Origin: Synechococcales cyanobacterium PMM_0083
GTDB taxonomy: Bacteria; Cyanobacteriota; Cyanobacteriia; Leptolyngbyales; Leptolyngbyaceae
Assembly: GCA_949127665.1 (NCBI GenBank)
Contig: CASBQE010000404.1
Span: forward strand, 1 to 37,146
DNA: 37,146 nt
Direction: 5' to 3'
The notes under the pieces were generated by a model. That model saw only the letters and a program-made list of their open reading frames with translations, made no database searches and was not told where the DNA came from. Shown here one piece after another: positions 16,947 through 24,975 of this stretch (its first letter is position 1; the number at the start of each line of letters is the position of its first letter). The translations under genes were made by a program, and so were the position numbers.

Positions 16947-18071
16947 ATGCACATTCTAGTTCCAGCCTTGCATCGACCCTTAAAGCCTACTGGCGTTTGC
17001 AGGCATGCCGTCAATTTGGCACAATGTCTAGCAGAAACGGATGAAGTTACCAAGGTGACTCTGATTATAGGTGAATGGCAAAAAAGTTACTTTGAAGAAA
17101 CGTTCCAACTTCTTTCATCGAAAATCAGCTTAATTAGCGTATCCATTAATAATAGTTCTCTTGCAAGAAATCGTTGGTTCTTATTTGGGTTACCCAAATT
17201 AGCCGATCGCCTACATCCCGATATCATTCACCACTCCTTTCCCTTTCCATTTGTTCGTCAGTGGTTTAAAGCCCCCGTAGTAGCCACAATTCACGATCTC
17301 TATCCCTATGAGTGTCCAGAGAATTTTGGCTATCCTCAGGTTTGGTTTAACCGTTGGTTTTTAAGGCAATGTGTTGATCAGAGTGATGGTCTCTCATGTG
17401 TTTCCCAATCTACCTTGAACTCCCTTAAGCATTATTTCCCAAACATCAATTACCGTAAGCAGATCACTGTTATCTATAACTATGTAGATTTTAGTCACGT
17501 TAATCCTAGAATTCCTGAAAAAATCGCTTCCGAGGAAGGCTTTAAATTTTTTCTTTGCGTTGGACAGCATCGAAAAAACAAGAACTTAGATTTACTGATC
17601 CATGCTTATCACACCTTGCAAAAGAATGGCATTCTGAACCCTTCTACAAAATTACTGATCGTTGGCAGTTCTGGACCCGAAACAGAGAATCTCCTACATC
17701 AAATTCAGACTCTGGCTTTGCAGGAACAGGTGCTGCTACTCTCTTCAATTACAGATAAGGAATTATGTTGGCTATACAAAAACTGTGAACTTTTCGTCAT
17801 TCCCTCCTCTACTGAAGGGTTTTGTTTGCCTTTAGTCGAAGCTCTATCATTATCGCCGAGAGTAGTCTGTTCAAATATCCCCATTTTTCAAGAGGTCGGT
17901 TCTTCTAACTGCAACTATTTTGAATTGAGCGATGATCCTGGCTACAATCTTACAGAGGCGATGACTTTTGTGCTTTCGCAACCCGCTATGAACCGACTTG
18001 CTGCTGATATACGGTTTTCAAAGGCGAGTGTCGCTCAGCAACTTTTGAATTTCTACGCCTCAGTCCAATAA
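16947..18071 (+). CDS. GT4-family glycosyltransferase
   Basis: A 374-residue GT-B enzyme. The acceptor-side domain includes RPLKPTGVCRHAVNLAQCLA and a VVATIHDLYPYECPENFGYP block; FFLCVGQHRKNKNLDLLIHAY opens the donor domain; and PSSTEGFCLPLVEALSLSPRVVCSNIPIF holds the complete E-x7-E pair (Glu290 and Glu298). It should be a retaining transferase; the strong similarity in layout to mannosyltransferases such as those using GDP-mannose is a hint only. A TAGG sits 7 bases before the ATG. It is the last transferase before the Wzy-like protein, 23 bases after its upstream neighbour. Confidence 0.88.
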   Translation: MHILVPALHRPLKPTGVCRHAVNLAQCLAETDEVTKVTLIIGEWQKSYFEETFQLLSSKISLISVSINNSSLARNRWFLFGLPKLADRLHPDIIHHSFPFPFVRQWFKAPVVATIHDLYPYECPENFGYPQVWFNRWFLRQCVDQSDGLSCVSQSTLNSLKHYFPNINYRKQITVIYNYVDFSHVNPRIPEKIASEEGFKFFLCVGQHRKNKNLDLLIHAYHTLQKNGILNPSTKLLIVGSSGPETENLLHQIQTLALQEQVLLLSSITDKELCWLYKNCELFVIPSSTEGFCLPLVEALSLSPRVVCSNIPIFQEVGSSNCNYFELSDDPGYNLTEAMTFVLSQPAMNRLAADIRFSKASVAQQLLNFYASVQ

Positions 18072-18207
18072 TTTTCCACCTCTAAAATTTTCGTTGATTT
18101 ATAGATTCCTGTAGATGCCAGTTCATCGACAGAAAATTCACAGGAAGATAATTTTGTTTTTCCTTAACGAAGGATGACCTGTAGTTAATTTTAAGCGTAA
18201 TTAGTTT

Positions 18208-19635
18208 ATGAGTTCTCAAGTAGCCATCCAAAAAAAGAAAGGAATAGTTAGAAGTTCTACACTAATCCTGATAGGGTTTGCTACTGCTTTTTTCCCGCGT
18301 CTCCTAACCTACTTTGGAGGTCCCGCACCCATCAACTTTGTTCATTTTGGAGTCGTTCCAATTGTCGTAGTCATTGCGCTACTGCAAACGCGTGTTAAAG
18401 ATCGTCAACAAATTGCGATCGCTTGGGAACTGATCGTTGGTTTAGGCATTCTGCTTACCTGCATCACTGCGAGTGCGCTGATCAATGATGCAGGGTTTTT
18501 AAATATCTTTCTCCAATTTATGCTAAACGGAGAACCCTTCCTGCTGTTAATCGCTATAGTGACTCTTCCCTTAGCCGGTGAAAACCTAAAGAGATTTAGA
18601 AGTTGGATAGTGGGTTTCTGCCTATTTAATTTGATCCTGGCAATTGTTCAGTCTATTCTCCTGCCTATAGGGCTTTATCCTGGGGCTCAAGGAGGTCAAC
18701 TGATCACAGACAATATTGCTGGTGTCTTCGCATCAAAAGGGGGGAGTGCCGGAAACTATATATCTTGTACCGTTTCGCTATACTTCGCTCTCTATTTTTT
18801 CAATGTCTTTAAGACCGTTCCTCGTTGGAAGCGGATCGCTGTATTAATAGCGGCTTTCTATCAAACGTCTGTTTCCGACTCAAAGCAAGTATTTGTAGCT
18901 TTTTTTGTAGGCTGGCTGCTGGTGGTTTTAACAAATGTCAAAAAACCTACAAAAATATTGATGTACATCATTCCCATCATTCTGATAGGTTGCACATTTT
19001 ACTGGGCGCTTGCCTATACAGACTGGGAACCTTTAGATCCCTATCGAAATTTTACAACGGGTCGGGCAGAGCAAAATCTCTATGGTCCTGATGGAGAAGC
19101 AACTATACTCAAGACCTCAGCATTTCGCATTATTCCTGCTTATTACACAACACCATTAAACTGGCTTTTTGGGCTTGGTCCAGGTCATACCGCTACTCGT
19201 CTAGGCGGATGGATTCTGAGGGATTATAAGGCACTGCTAGTACCGCTCGGTGCAACACTTCATCCTGCGTCTGAGGCGTTTTGGCAAATTATCCTAGGTC
19301 CATCGGGATGGCTTTCGCGGGAGTCTACCATGTATTTCCCAATGTTTACCTGGGTGGGGATCTGGGGAGATTTGGGGTTTGTTGGTTTGGCAGCCTATCT
19401 CTACCTCAGCTCTATTGTGTGGCGCAGGATTTGTGTAGATGATTTTTGCAAGTTTTTGCTACTTTCTACCGCAGTTCTGGGTTTCATCATCACTCAAATG
19501 GAGGAACCAGGACAGATGCTCATGATCGCTTGTTTTTTGAGCTTACGCTGGCATGAAGAACGAGAAGCTAGGAACAGCCTCCACGATGAGCTATCGTCTC
19601 CACCTGTTCTATCCGCTCACAGCCAACACTGGTAA
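18208..19635 (+). CDS. O-antigen polymerase/ligase-like membrane protein (Wzy/WaaL type)
   Basis: A 475-residue integral membrane protein with roughly ten to twelve hydrophobic segments and a long periplasmic stretch between about residues 275 and 395, which is the usual layout of Wzy polymerases and WaaL ligases. That loop contains GLGPGHTATRLGG, resembling the glycine-histidine patch seen before the last membrane segments in the family. The role would be to polymerise repeat units from a lipid carrier or to ligate the finished glycan to an acceptor outside the membrane. Sequence identity in this family is low, so the call rests on topology and on the position at the end of the transferase run. 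It converges with fcl, 87 bases apart, with no clear terminator between them. Confidence 0.75.
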   Translation: MSSQVAIQKKKGIVRSSTLILIGFATAFFPRLLTYFGGPAPINFVHFGVVPIVVVIALLQTRVKDRQQIAIAWELIVGLGILLTCITASALINDAGFLNIFLQFMLNGEPFLLLIAIVTLPLAGENLKRFRSWIVGFCLFNLILAIVQSILLPIGLYPGAQGGQLITDNIAGVFASKGGSAGNYISCTVSLYFALYFFNVFKTVPRWKRIAVLIAAFYQTSVSDSKQVFVAFFVGWLLVVLTNVKKPTKILMYIIPIILIGCTFYWALAYTDWEPLDPYRNFTTGRAEQNLYGPDGEATILKTSAFRIIPAYYTTPLNWLFGLGPGHTATRLGGWILRDYKALLVPLGATLHPASEAFWQIILGPSGWLSRESTMYFPMFTWVGIWGDLGFVGLAAYLYLSSIVWRRICVDDFCKFLLLSTAVLGFIITQMEEPGQMLMIACFLSLRWHEEREARNSLHDELSSPPVLSAHSQHW

Positions 19636-19722
19636 GAGCTTGATGGTTGGGTCTAGCAAAATACCAGAGTGTCTGATGTATCGGCTACCGACTGCTACGC
19701 CCTTACACAAGATAACTTTGTC

Positions 19723-20670
19723 CTAAACTTGCTGACGATACCATTCAATGGTTTTCTCCAGTCCTTGGCGAAACTCCATTTCAGCTATAAAGCCAAACTT
19801 TTCTGTTGCTCGCTGCGTATCCAAGCAGCGGCGGGGTTGCCCGTTGGGTTTATCCGTTTCCCATACTAATTCACCGTCATAACCCATCACTTCGCAGATC
19901 AGCTCGATCAGGTCTTTAATCGAAATTTCATAGCCTGTCCCCAAATTTACTGGCTCTGAGTCGTTGTAGAAATTGGTTCCCATCACAATGCCACGAGCTG
20001 CGTCTGTAAAATATAAGAACTCGCGGGTCGGTGAGCCATCTCCCCACACTGGTATCCTAACTTCACCCCGTGCCTGCGCCTCACACACCTTACGAATCAA
20101 TGCCGGAATCACATGGGAGCTTTGCGGATCAAAGTTATCTTCTGGACCATATAAGTTGACTGGCAGGAGGTAAATTCCATTAAAACCATATTGCTGGCGA
20201 TAGGACTGCAGTTGCACTAACAATGCTTTTTTGGCTATTCCGTAGGGAGCATTGGTTTCCTCTGGGTAGCCGTTCCATAGATCCTCCTCCTTAAATGGAA
20301 CGGGGGTGAATTTAGGATATGCACAGATTGTGCCTACACATACAAATTTTTGCACCCCCGCTTCATAGGCGCTGTGAATTAGTTGGGTGCCCATCATCAG
20401 ATTATGGTAAAACATTTCAGCAGGCTTTTCGCGGTTTAAGCCAATACCCCCCACATGGGCTGCTAAATGAATCACAACATCCTGGTGATCAACTGCGCGT
20501 TGGCAGTTTTCCATAATACGCAGGTCACAATCTCGCGATCGCGGAGCCGTAATTTTGTTTGGCTCAACTCCGGCTTCGCATAGTTGCTTCATCACTTGCT
20601 TGCCTAAAAAACCGGCACCACCCGTCACAAGAATACGTTTACCTGCGAGATCAAAATTAGCGATCGCCAT
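19723..20670 (-). CDS. fcl: GDP-L-fucose synthase
   Basis: A 315-residue short-chain dehydrogenase that converts GDP-4-keto-6-deoxy-mannose to GDP-L-fucose with NADPH by epimerisation and reduction. The nucleotide motif GGAGFLG is at 17-23; the catalytic region GTICAYP has Thr114 where many homologues have Ser; Tyr143 and Lys147 form the Y-x3-K pair (PYGIAKKA). [15 protein letters not shown] and [16 protein letters not shown] are diagnostic of this enzyme. I chose ATG at 20670 because AGGAAGAGG lies 9 bases upstream on the minus strand; a TTG at 20694 would add eight residues. It follows gmd by 42 bases in what is clearly a two-gene operon for GDP-fucose supply. Confidence 0.95.
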   Translation of the reverse strand: MAIANFDLAGKRILVTGGAGFLGKQVMKQLCEAGVEPNKITAPRSRDCDLRIMENCQRAVDHQDVVIHLAAHVGGIGLNREKPAEMFYHNLMMGTQLIHSAYEAGVQKFVCVGTICAYPKFTPVPFKEEDLWNGYPEETNAPYGIAKKALLVQLQSYRQQYGFNGIYLLPVNLYGPEDNFDPQSSHVIPALIRKVCEAQARGEVRIPVWGDGSPTREFLYFTDAARGIVMGTNFYNDSEPVNLGTGYEISIKDLIELICEVMGYDGELVWETDKPNGQPRRCLDTQRATEKFGFIAEMEFRQGLEKTIEWYRQQV

Positions 20671-20712
20671 GAGGAAATACCTCTTCCTTATCAACTACAA
20701 AGAATCCGAAAT

Positions 20713-21792
20713 TCAAGACGCTTTACTTCCAACCGTAGCTCGAACCGTTGCCGTATCGGTTACAGGCTGTATCACATGCCCACTCAGGGGAACCAATCCC
20801 AATGCCTGCAAGTCAGCTTCCACCATCAGATACACCAACTGTTCAAAAGTTACAGATGGCTCCCACCCTAACGTTGTTTTCACTTTTGTTGGATCTCCAA
20901 TCAACAAATCCACTTCCGTGGGTCGAAGGTAGCGTTCATCGAACTCCACATAGTTTTTCCAGTCTAGGTTGACATGACTAAAGGCTATATCTAGAAACTC
21001 GCGGATTGAGTGAGTCTCACCGGTCGCCACTACATAATCATCGGGTTGGTCTTGTTGCAACATTGCCCACATCGCTTTGACGTAATCTTTGGCATAACCC
21101 CAATCTCGCTTCGCGTCTAAATTACCCAGATACAACTTCTTTTGCTGTCCGGCAATGATTCGAGCCAAGGCGCGGGTGATTTTGCGAGTTACGAAGGTTT
21201 CACCACGACGAGGGGATTCATGGTTAAACAAGATGCCATTGCAAGCAAATAGATTATAAGATTCGCGATAATTAATCGTTTGCCAATGGGCATAAACTTT
21301 AGCGCAAGCATAAGGACTGCGAGGGTAAAAGGGAGTTGTTTCTTTCTGGGGAATTTCCTGAACCAGACCAAACATTTCCGAAGAACCAGCCTGGTAGAAC
21401 CGCACCTCGATCCCCGTCCGTTGCTGATATTCGCGAATCGCCTCCAGAAGCCGCAGCGTGCCCATACCCACGGAATCAACAGTGTACTGGGGAGAATCGA
21501 AACTAACCCGAACGTGAGATTGAGCGCCCAAGTTATAAATCTCAACGGGTTGCACTTCCTCCAAAATGCGGCGCAAGTTAGTGCCATCCGTCAAGTCGCC
21601 ATAATGCAAAAAGAGCTTAGCTTCTGCTTTATGAGGATCTTCATAGATGTGATCGATCCGGTCAGTATTGAACGTTGAAGTGCGGCGAATAATACCATGA
21701 ACTTCATAGCCTTTCTCAAGTAAGAGTTCACTCAAATAAGAGCCATCCTGTCCCGTAATTCCTGTAATCAGTGCGCGCTTTTGGCTTGTCAT
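20713..21792 (-). CDS. gmd: GDP-mannose 4,6-dehydratase
   Basis: A 359-residue NADP-dependent dehydratase making GDP-4-keto-6-deoxy-D-mannose, first step toward GDP-L-fucose. Visible hallmarks are [19 protein letters not shown] with the glycine motif at 11-17, GSSEMFG with Ser137/Ser138 and Glu139, Tyr161 and Lys165 in [12 protein letters not shown], and [20 protein letters not shown] at 21792 gives the standard N-terminus and is preceded by AAGGGAC at good spacing; a TTG at 21831 is less likely. A TATAGT at 21823-21828 (minus sense) is a possible -10 box but I see no matching -35. Full length with all key residues, so probably active. The intact gene ends next to a dead IS1 element upstream of it. 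Confidence 0.96.
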   Translation of the reverse strand: MTSQKRALITGITGQDGSYLSELLLEKGYEVHGIIRRTSTFNTDRIDHIYEDPHKAEAKLFLHYGDLTDGTNLRRILEEVQPVEIYNLGAQSHVRVSFDSPQYTVDSVGMGTLRLLEAIREYQQRTGIEVRFYQAGSSEMFGLVQEIPQKETTPFYPRSPYACAKVYAHWQTINYRESYNLFACNGILFNHESPRRGETFVTRKITRALARIIAGQQKKLYLGNLDAKRDWGYAKDYVKAMWAMLQQDQPDDYVVATGETHSIREFLDIAFSHVNLDWKNYVEFDERYLRPTEVDLLIGDPTKVKTTLGWEPSVTFEQLVYLMVEADLQALGLVPLSGHVIQPVTDTATVRATVGSKAS

Positions 21793-21936
21793 GATATGTC
21801 CCTTTGGTCGAACTAAATAGATACTATACAAAAACTGATCAAATAAACTCTGGGCAGTGTTTTAGACCTGTGAAAATGCCAGAATCAGGCAGGCGTTTAC
21901 CCTAGACTTACCCTACGGTTGATGTTGCAACTTGAA

Positions 21937-21954
21937 GTGCTGCGATCGCAGCAC
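21937..21954. repeat. 18-bp perfect palindrome centred on HIP1
   Basis: GTGCTGCGATCGCAGCAC is self-complementary over its whole length, with the HIP1 octamer in the middle. It lies between the gmd start and the IS1 transposase remnant. It may just be a HIP1 site with chance flanks. Confidence 0.6.
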
Positions 21955-22001
21955 CTTTATTCAATACTATGCTTGTCCTTGGTTGGTTGCCTGAAGTCAT
22001 A

Positions 22002-22628
22002 CAGCAGATCGCTGATGCGGCAGTCAACAGGAGCGGCATCCAAGATCCGACAGAAGTGTTAAAGATTAGTCCGACCATGGCGATTGGAACCTTAAAAAAG
22101 ATCGGTAATCTTAAAAAAAGCTCGATATCTCAAAGCACTCAATGAAGGTCTGTTAGCCCAACCTAAACCAACTCAAACTCATCGTCAAGTTTTGCTAGTG
22201 GCAGGATGTAGAGGCTAAAGCCGATGAGATGTGGAGTTTCGTAAGCTCAAAGAAACAGCAACGGTCGTTGTGGCGTGACATTGTCCCCCAAAGTAATGAG
22301 ATGTTGGCAGATGTGTTGTCAAACCGCGAGGATAGTGCATTTCTCGAACTCAAAACATTGTTGGAACTTTTCGGGATTATGCAGTTTCATACCGACGGTT
22401 GAGGAGCCTATGTTGGCGTAGCCTGCCGGACGCATTACGACATCTTGACCTTGCTGTTATACCGTCGGCAAACCTAATACTCAAATAATTAAACCTAAGC
22501 ATCTTACCTTACGCGCAAAAATCAAGCGTTTGGCTCTCAAAACGATTTGCTTTGCCACGTCTATCTGGTCGCATGATTGCGTTACTGGTTTGTTCATCAA
22601 TTGCTATGAATTTGACTTGACTCTCTAA
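22002..22628 (+). pseudogene. IS1-family transposase remnant
   Basis: Translating the plus strand piecewise recovers the IS1 InsA/InsB order. QQIADAAVNRSGI and then VLKISPTMAIGTLKKI (from 22002) match the InsA helix-turn-helix region. From 22211 one frame gives EAKADEMWSFVSSKKQQRSL, then NREDSAFLELKTLLELFGIM and FHTDG-stop-GAY, where TGA at 22400-22402 replaces the usual Trp codon. From 22494 another frame gives PKHLTLRAKIKRLALKTICF and ends GLFINCYEFDLTL at the stop at 22626-22628. At least one nonsense codon and two frameshifts make it non-functional. The DDE-type aspartates in DEMW and TDG are still readable. Confidence 0.8.
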
Positions 22629-22690
22629 ACCTTACCCACGGGTCTAGACAATACCCTCTGATATTTTTTTAAGGGAACATAGACGAAACA

Positions 22691-23485
22691 TCAACTCAAA
22701 GGTACTGTCTGTCTACTTGAGTTAATCAGTTGTTTGCAAGCTAAATAAATAAAGATTGGAATAGTACGCCTATAGCGATCCCAAAGCCTCTTTGGCTCTT
22801 GCCCTAAGCGATAAAGCCATTCAAACCCCATTGAACGAACGATTAAGGGCGCTCTCTTATGAAGACCAGCATAGACAGGAAAGGCTCCTCCTAATCCCAC
22901 CATCACAGAATTTATTTTTCCTTTATGTTGAAGCATCCAAGTTTCCTGCTTAGGGCAACCTAAAGCAACAAGCACAATACCAGCTCCACTATCGTTAACC
23001 TTTTGAATAATTGCCTTGTCTTCCTCCGAAGTCAGTGGGCGAAAAGGTAGGGGTTCCATTCCTGCAATCACTAAATTTGAAAATTCCCGTTCTAATCTCA
23101 CTCTCATTGCATCCAGGATTGATTGCTCGGAACCCAAAAAGAAAATACTCACCCCCTCCAACGAAGCCTTTCTGCATAGCGAGTCAAGAACATCTAACCC
23201 TGCCACCCGATCCTGGTTTGTGACACCCAACATTTTGAGCATCCATACCAATGGCATCCCATCGGGAGTTACTAAATCCGCGCTACGCAGTACCGCTGCG
23301 AAATCTGGTCTTTGATGAGCCTCAACCAACATATGAACATTGGCAATACATACCGCCTTACTAAGACGCTCCTTTGCCCATCTCAACATTAAAGATATTT
23401 GACTTTCAAACGGCATTGCAGTCACTGGAGATCCAACTATGTCTCTAGAAGGAGGAGATTTTTCTAAATCTATGAGCATGATCAT
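22691..23485 (-). CDS. WecG/TagA/CpsF-family glycosyltransferase (GT26)
   Basis: A 264-residue protein of normal length for the family. Diagnostic blocks are ANVHMLVEAHQRPDF, ADLVTPDGMPLVWM with the conserved Asp-Gly, DRVAGLDVLDSLC, IFFLGSEQSIL, IVLVALGCPKQETWM, VGLGGAFPVYAG and GFEWLYRLGQEPKRLWDRY. Members transfer N-acetylmannosamine, its uronic acid or a hexose from a UDP-sugar to a lipid-linked first sugar, so this enzyme probably adds the second sugar of the repeat unit. The C-terminal tail (after RYRRTIPIFIYLACKQL) is the membrane-docking part. ATG at 23485 is used; a second ATG at 23479 is equally possible and no ribosome site is clear. The 3' end abuts the IS1 remnant. Confidence 0.92.
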   Translation of the reverse strand: MIMLIDLEKSPPSRDIVGSPVTAMPFESQISLMLRWAKERLSKAVCIANVHMLVEAHQRPDFAAVLRSADLVTPDGMPLVWMLKMLGVTNQDRVAGLDVLDSLCRKASLEGVSIFFLGSEQSILDAMRVRLEREFSNLVIAGMEPLPFRPLTSEEDKAIIQKVNDSGAGIVLVALGCPKQETWMLQHKGKINSVMVGLGGAFPVYAGLHKRAPLIVRSMGFEWLYRLGQEPKRLWDRYRRTIPIFIYLACKQLINSSRQTVPLS

Positions 23486-24234
23486 CTATACCAATAAATA
23501 AGCAAATTAATCAAAGCAAGTCAGGCAGTGATACGCACCACATCTAAATGGTGGGAGGCGGTGCATCGGGCAATCTTTTAGCAACTCTCGTAATTTGAAA
23601 ATGTGAAAATACTCGTGATACCTAATGTGCAACTAAGGAATGTGCAACTAAGGTCACCCACCCTGCGGGAAGCGAGCTATGTCCCTCAGTCCCTACTTTT
23701 CATACCCTACTGTCTACTCCCAAGGCAGTAGCAGATGAGTAAGAGTTTTCCTGAATCCTTCTTTGAGAGAGGGATTTAGGGTGAGGACAGTCGGGAAAGT
23801 TTCACATCGCGCCACGATTCAGCTAGGTAGACGAAGTATTCTCTCGTTTAGAAGTTGAAGGTTGTGTAAAAAGAAATCGAGCCGACGAAAAACTACGGAA
23901 AACTTGGAGATACGGCTAGCGTATTCCCGGCTTCTCAATCATGAAAGCAATTCAGTCACTCAATAAGTAAATGTACAGTTAAGGTACTTCTCAGAGAATA
24001 TACTTAAATTTAGATAAAGTTAGTCTGTCACACTACAAATTCATCGCATCTTTAAAGGAAAAGAGCTTATAGGTGGACTAGCTTTATTATTTTTCAATTC
24101 GTGTGAATATACTGAAAAAAATGGCTCATGTAGCTGTACTCGAAAGAGTACCTATCCGTCAATGATTTAGTATTATTTTTTAATATTAAATGATGTTGTC
24201 GTAAGTCGCTGCACCAGAAAAGCAAGCCTCTTAG
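23486..24234. other. Non-coding stretch beside the wecG-like gene
   Basis: I see no credible gene in these ~750 bases. Small items: a 15-bp exact tandem repeat AATGTGCAACTAAGG at 23624-23653; a hairpin GTACTC-GAAA-GAGTAC at 24136-24151 with a GNRA loop, followed 20 or so bases later by a T-rich run; and GCGGTGCATCG at 23558-23568, which recurs at 24950-24960. The upstream part must contain the promoter of the minus-strand wecG-like gene. Confidence 0.5.
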
Positions 24235-24644
24235 TCACCAGTCCTCTCTTTGAGTCCTCGGTTCATGACTTTTGGGGGCAGGTTGTTTCTCCAGCCAGAG
24301 ATTCCATTGCGCCAACTTCATATCATCTAATTGTGCCTGACTACGACTACCAAACAGTTGCCATAGGCGATCGCCCCCCTGTACTCGTGTCAGCTTTAAT
24401 CGCTGAATCTGTACGGACATAGCAGCTTGCAACCCTGACAGGTTACGAGCCGAGTCGTCTAACACCAAAGCCTCGAATAACGGTAAATTCGCGCTCTACC
24501 TGCACCCCCCGGATTGATTTGAACCCAGGCGATCGCCTCCGCCATCAAAATTGGATCACCCGATTCCAAATACCGCTGCATCCGAGCAATCGGAGCTGCC
24601 TTCATTGCTTCTCAGCGGATCTGAGTAATCTGTTGATCAGCAGC
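24235..24644 (-). pseudogene. Frameshifted remnant of an unrecognised gene
   Basis: Reading the minus strand, AADQQITQIR, a TGA at 24612-24614, then EAMKAAPIARMQRYLESGDP and ILMAEAIAWVQINPGG run in one frame; the sequence then shifts to a second frame giving NLPLFEALVLDDSARNLSGL, QAAMSVQIQRLKLTRVQGGD, RLWQLFGSRSQAQLDDMKLA and a stop at 24235. The two halves read as one helical, soluble protein broken by a nonsense codon and a frameshift near 24490. I do not recognise the family. The 5' end is lost where the MscS remnant on the other strand begins. Confidence 0.5.
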
Positions 24645-24826
24645 TCAAGGCAGATTGCTCGGAGGTGCTTGAACCCACCCAAATAGATAGACTGGAGGAC
24701 TTTGGATCACGGACTCTGCTACTCCGCACCCTGACCAAAGTCAAACCTGGGAAACATCTCTATATCCAGCGCTTGCTCCGTAAACGGCTGAAACATGCTT
24801 TTGACCAAGAGCGCGTTTCCAATTAG
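24629..24826 (+). pseudogene. C-terminal remnant of an MscS-type mechanosensitive channel
   Basis: Sixty-five codons are open on the plus strand between a TAA at 24626-24628 and a TAG at 24824-24826, with no start codon. The reading DRLEDFGSRTLLLRTLTKVK followed by PGKHLYIQRLLRKRLKHAFD matches the pattern of the MscS cytoplasmic C-terminal domain: a leucine-aspartate strand, Arg-x-x-x-Lys-x-x-Pro-Gly-Lys, then an Arg-rich helix ending in Ala-Phe-Asp. The pore and membrane part and the final Ile-Pro-x-Pro are missing, so it is a fragment. The identification is by eye and moderate. Confidence 0.45.
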
Positions 24827-24975
24827 GCGATATTTTCAAGACGTGCTTTCTCGGTCTTTTTGTTGAGATGACGGATGTTTTCTCCTTGCCTTCCTCCTTT
24901 TATATGCTCCTCTCTGTATTTCTTGGCACATCAGCGGTAAATTGGTAACGCGGTGCATCGTACAGCGATCTTGTA

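Larger units (their letters stand above)
21917..22695 (+). mobile_element. Degenerate IS1-family insertion sequence (proposed ends)
   Basis: GTTGATGTT at 21918-21926 and its reverse complement AACATCAAC at 22687-22695 bracket the transposase remnant. The bracketed length, about 780 bases, is close to the classical IS1 size. The left end, GGTTGATGTTGCAACTT, resembles the start of IS1. No target-site duplication is visible and the match between the ends is only nine bases, so the boundaries are provisional. The right end would overlap the last codons of the wecG-like gene. Confidence 0.4.

Noticed and set aside
19636-19722. Terminator between the converging Wzy-like and fcl genes
   Set aside because: I looked for a GC-rich stem with a T-run and found none convincing.
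21189-21678. Two overlapping ~130-residue open frames, one on each strand, inside gmd
   Set aside because: Both are fully covered by gmd, whose motifs are unambiguous, and neither has a recognisable domain or ribosome site.
23624-23653. 15-bp tandem repeat AATGTGCAACTAAGG
   Set aside because: Only two units, no gene or structure attached; too small to call a repeat locus or CRISPR.
24660-24800. Minus-strand readings such as SMFQPFTEQALDIEMFPRF upstream of the unknown remnant
   Set aside because: They overlap the plus-strand MscS-like fragment, which has the better family match, and contain several stops, so I did not extend the minus-strand pseudogene over them.
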